From positions 147,041 through 211,040 of the forward strand of contig NZ_LGAA01000007.1 of assembly GCF_001294465.1 (NCBI RefSeq): a DNA stretch of 64,000 nucleotides. The letters run 5' to 3'. A model generated the notes under the pieces. That model was not told the origin of the DNA and ran no database searches. It saw only the letters and a list, made by a program, of their open reading frames with translations. The translations under genes were made by a program, and so were the position numbers. Shown here in pieces: positions 61,806 to 64,000 of this stretch (its first letter is position 1; each line of letters opens with the position of its first letter). Source of the DNA: Moellerella wisconsensis ATCC 35017 (lineage in GTDB: Bacteria; Pseudomonadota; Gammaproteobacteria; Enterobacterales; Enterobacteriaceae).

Positions 61806-63923
61806 ATGGCTCGTCAAACACCCATTTCACGTTACCGTAATATCGGTATCAGTGCACATATCGACGCCGGTAAAACCACTACTACAGAACGTATCCTGTT
61901 CTATACTGGTGTAAACCATAAAATCGGTGAGACTCATGAAGGTTCTGCAACTATGGACTGGATGGAGCAGGAGCAAGAACGTGGTATTACTATCACTTCA
62001 GCTGCAACTACTGCATTCTGGTCAGGTATGGCAAAACAGTTTGAGCCACATCGCATAAACATCATCGACACCCCAGGACACGTTGACTTCACAATCGAAG
62101 TAGAACGTTCTATGCGTGTTCTTGATGGTGCAGTAATGGTTTACTGTGCGGTTGGTGGTGTTCAGCCACAGTCTGAAACCGTATGGCGTCAGGCTAACAA
62201 ATATAAAGTACCACGTATCGCGTTCGTAAATAAAATGGACCGTATGGGTGCTAACTTCTTGAAAGTTGTTGAGCAGCTTAAAACTCGCTTAGCAGCTAAC
62301 CCAGTTCCACTCCAATTAGCTATTGGCGCTGAAGAGTCATTCACAGGTGTTGTTGACCTGGTTAAAATGAAAGCTATTCAGTGGAGTGAAGAAGATCAGG
62401 GCGTTACTTTTGTCTACGAAGATATTCCTGCAGAACTGCAAGAATTAGCAGATAAATGGCACAGCAACTTGGTTGAATCTGCAGCAGAAGCATCAGAAGA
62501 ACTGATGGAAAAATATCTGGGCGGTGAAGACCTGACTGAAGCTGAAATTAAAGAAGGCTTACGTCAACGCGTTCTGAACAACGAAATCATCCTGGTTACC
62601 TGTGGTTCTGCATTTAAGAACAAAGGTGTTCAGGCGATGCTGGATGCTGTTGTTGAATACTTACCATCTCCTATCGAAGTACCGGCAATTAAAGGTATTT
62701 TAGACGACGGTAAAGATACTCCAGCAGAACGTCATCCTAGCGATGAAGAACCATTTGCATCACTTGCGTTTAAAATCGCAACTGACCCATTTGTTGGTAA
62801 CTTAACATTCTTCCGTGTTTATTCTGGTGTGGTTAACTCCGGTGATACCGTATTCAACCCAGTTAAATCTAAGAAAGAACGTTTCGGTCGTATCGTTCAG
62901 ATGCATGCTAACAAACGTGAAGAGATTAAAGAAGTTCGCGCTGGTGACATCGCGGCGGCTATCGGTCTGAAAGACGTAACTACAGGTGATACTCTTTGTG
63001 CTGTTGATGCACCAATCATCTTAGAACGTATGGAATTCCCAGAGCCAGTAATCTCTGTAGCAATTGAACCAAAAACTAAAGCTGACCAAGAAAAAATGGG
63101 TATCGCATTGGGCCGTTTGGCGCAAGAAGATCCATCTTTCCGTGTGTCAACTGACGAAGAAACTGGACAAACCATCATCGCAGGTATGGGTGAACTTCAC
63201 CTGGATGTATTGGTTGACCGTATGCGTCGTGAGTTTAAAGTTGAAGCTAACGTTGGTAAACCTCAGGTTGCATACCGTGAAGCTATCCGCGACACTGTTA
63301 AAGATGTTGAAGGTAAGCACGCGAAACAGTCTGGTGGTCGCGGTCAGTACGGTCATGTTGTTATCGACATGTATCCACTGGAAGCTGGTACGAACGAGAA
63401 AGGCTACGAATTCGTTAACGAAATCAAAGGCGGTGTAATTCCTGGTGAATACATCCCTGCAGTTGACAAGGGTATCCAAGAGCAGCTTAAATCAGGTCCA
63501 TTAGCTGGTTATCCAGTAGTAGACTTAGGTGTTCGTTTGCACTTCGGTTCTTACCATGATGTTGACTCCTCTGAGTTGGCGTTTAAATTGGCTGCATCAC
63601 TTGCGTTCAAGGAAGGCTTCAAACGAGCTCGTCCAGTACTGCTTGAGCCAGTCATGAAAGTTGAGGTGGAAACACCAGAAGACTACATGGGTGATGTAAT
63701 TGGTGACTTGAACCGTCGTCGCGGTATGATTGAAGGTATGGATGATATCCCTACTGGTAAAATCGTTCGCGCACAAGTACCATTGTCTGAAATGTTTGGT
63801 TATGCAACTGACCTGCGTTCACAGACCCAAGGCCGTGCTTCTTACTCTATGGAGTTCTTGAAGTACAACGAAGCGCCAAACAACGTAGCTCAAGCTGTTA
63901 TTGAAGCGCGTAATGCTAGATAA
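61806..63923 (+). CDS. fusA: Elongation factor G
   Basis: EF-G drives translocation with GTP. The 705-aa protein (E. coli 704) has G1 [13 protein letters not shown], switch region [11 protein letters not shown]3 [10 protein letters not shown]4 NKMDRMGA and domains II-V including [14 protein letters not shown] and the tip GGRGQYGHV of domain IV. GAGAGAGG precedes the ATG. tuf is expected just beyond the window. Confidence 0.98.
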   Translation: MARQTPISRYRNIGISAHIDAGKTTTTERILFYTGVNHKIGETHEGSATMDWMEQEQERGITITSAATTAFWSGMAKQFEPHRINIIDTPGHVDFTIEVERSMRVLDGAVMVYCAVGGVQPQSETVWRQANKYKVPRIAFVNKMDRMGANFLKVVEQLKTRLAANPVPLQLAIGAEESFTGVVDLVKMKAIQWSEEDQGVTFVYEDIPAELQELADKWHSNLVESAAEASEELMEKYLGGEDLTEAEIKEGLRQRVLNNEIILVTCGSAFKNKGVQAMLDAVVEYLPSPIEVPAIKGILDDGKDTPAERHPSDEEPFASLAFKIATDPFVGNLTFFRVYSGVVNSGDTVFNPVKSKKERFGRIVQMHANKREEIKEVRAGDIAAAIGLKDVTTGDTLCAVDAPIILERMEFPEPVISVAIEPKTKADQEKMGIALGRLAQEDPSFRVSTDEETGQTIIAGMGELHLDVLVDRMRREFKVEANVGKPQVAYREAIRDTVKDVEGKHAKQSGGRGQYGHVVIDMYPLEAGTNEKGYEFVNEIKGGVIPGEYIPAVDKGIQEQLKSGPLAGYPVVDLGVRLHFGSYHDVDSSELAFKLAASLAFKEGFKRARPVLLEPVMKVEVETPEDYMGDVIGDLNRRRGMIEGMDDIPTGKIVRAQVPLSEMFGYATDLRSQTQGRASYSMEFLKYNEAPNNVAQAVIEARNAR

Positions 63924-63954
63924 TCGATTTTTATCGGTTTAACTATTTAATTTG

Positions 63955-63981
63955 GTTCCTTCTTCATAGTGAAGAGGGAAC
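63955..63981 (+). other. Hairpin in fusA-tuf spacer (window edge)
   Basis: GTTCCTTCTTC (63955-63965) pairs with GAAGAGGGAAC (63971-63981) with one T-G wobble and a 5-nt loop. The last bases (CTATAAGGAATAGAG) look like the leader of the next gene, presumably tuf, which starts outside the window. Confidence 0.45.
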
Positions 63982-64000
63982 TCTATAAGGAATAGAGTCG

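Overview
The window looks like a chromosome segment of an AT-rich member of the Enterobacterales, most likely Morganellaceae (Providencia/Proteus/Moellerella-like). Nearly every protein is recognisable as an ortholog of an Escherichia coli housekeeping gene, in blocks that keep E. coli order, but with an AT-rich third codon position and AT-rich spacers. The genus cannot be fixed from the sequence alone. I see no prophage, insertion sequence or CRISPR array.

Layout. (1) 1-10102: 5' part of gmk, divergent ligB, yicG, yidR, a small secreted protein, yidQ, the transporter yidE, a short candidate Fur-controlled transcript, avtA and tag. (2) 10292-13768: glyQS, then tRNA-Pro(UGG) with its own promoter and terminator. 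(3) 14167-28990: an orphan two-partner-secretion transporter gene (tpsB), the dppABCDF dipeptide operon, a truncated HmsP/PdeK-like membrane protein, yhjJ, a decaying tautomerase/serine-hydrolase gene pair, yhjD, a DUF1090 gene and rlmJ. (4) 29157-38542: gor, mobA-mobB, yihD-srkA-dsbA, polA with DnaA boxes upstream, a small lipoprotein gene and the sRNA Spot 42 (spf). (5) 38638-46509: engB, ppiA, pabA, argD (tandem ARG boxes), crp, yhfA, prkB, yheU and yheT. (6) 46816-50971: a LysE-type exporter and a MurNAc catabolic cassette (murQP, divergent murR) lying between yheT and yheS, which are adjacent in E. coli. (7) 51103-64000: yheS, kefGB, yheV, slyD, slyX, fkpA, yheO, tusDCB and the str operon rpsL-rpsG-fusA; the window ends before tuf.

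How the parts work together. dppA supplies the periplasmic receptor for the DppBCDF ABC importer. murP imports and phosphorylates MurNAc, murQ cleaves the lactyl ether, and murR with a perfect CRP half-site pair probably gates both. yihD-srkA-dsbA is the envelope thiol-oxidation operon, and fkpA, ppiA and slyD are peptidyl-prolyl isomerases or chaperones. tusDCB carries sulfur for tRNA 2-thiouridine, and rpsL-rpsG-fusA is the conserved translation operon, including the 96-nt S7 feedback leader.

The most notable non-textbook points are: a near-consensus Fur box followed by a 19-codon hydrophobic ORF and a strong terminator (7746-7970); a LexA box in front of tag; a two-gene tautomerase/serine-hydrolase operon in which both genes carry frameshifts; an orphan TpsB whose signature L6 arginine is lysine; an HmsP-like protein that has lost GGDEF and EAL; and several short-period (11-14 bp) tandem arrays in spacers. 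These are motif readings by eye and no database search was possible.
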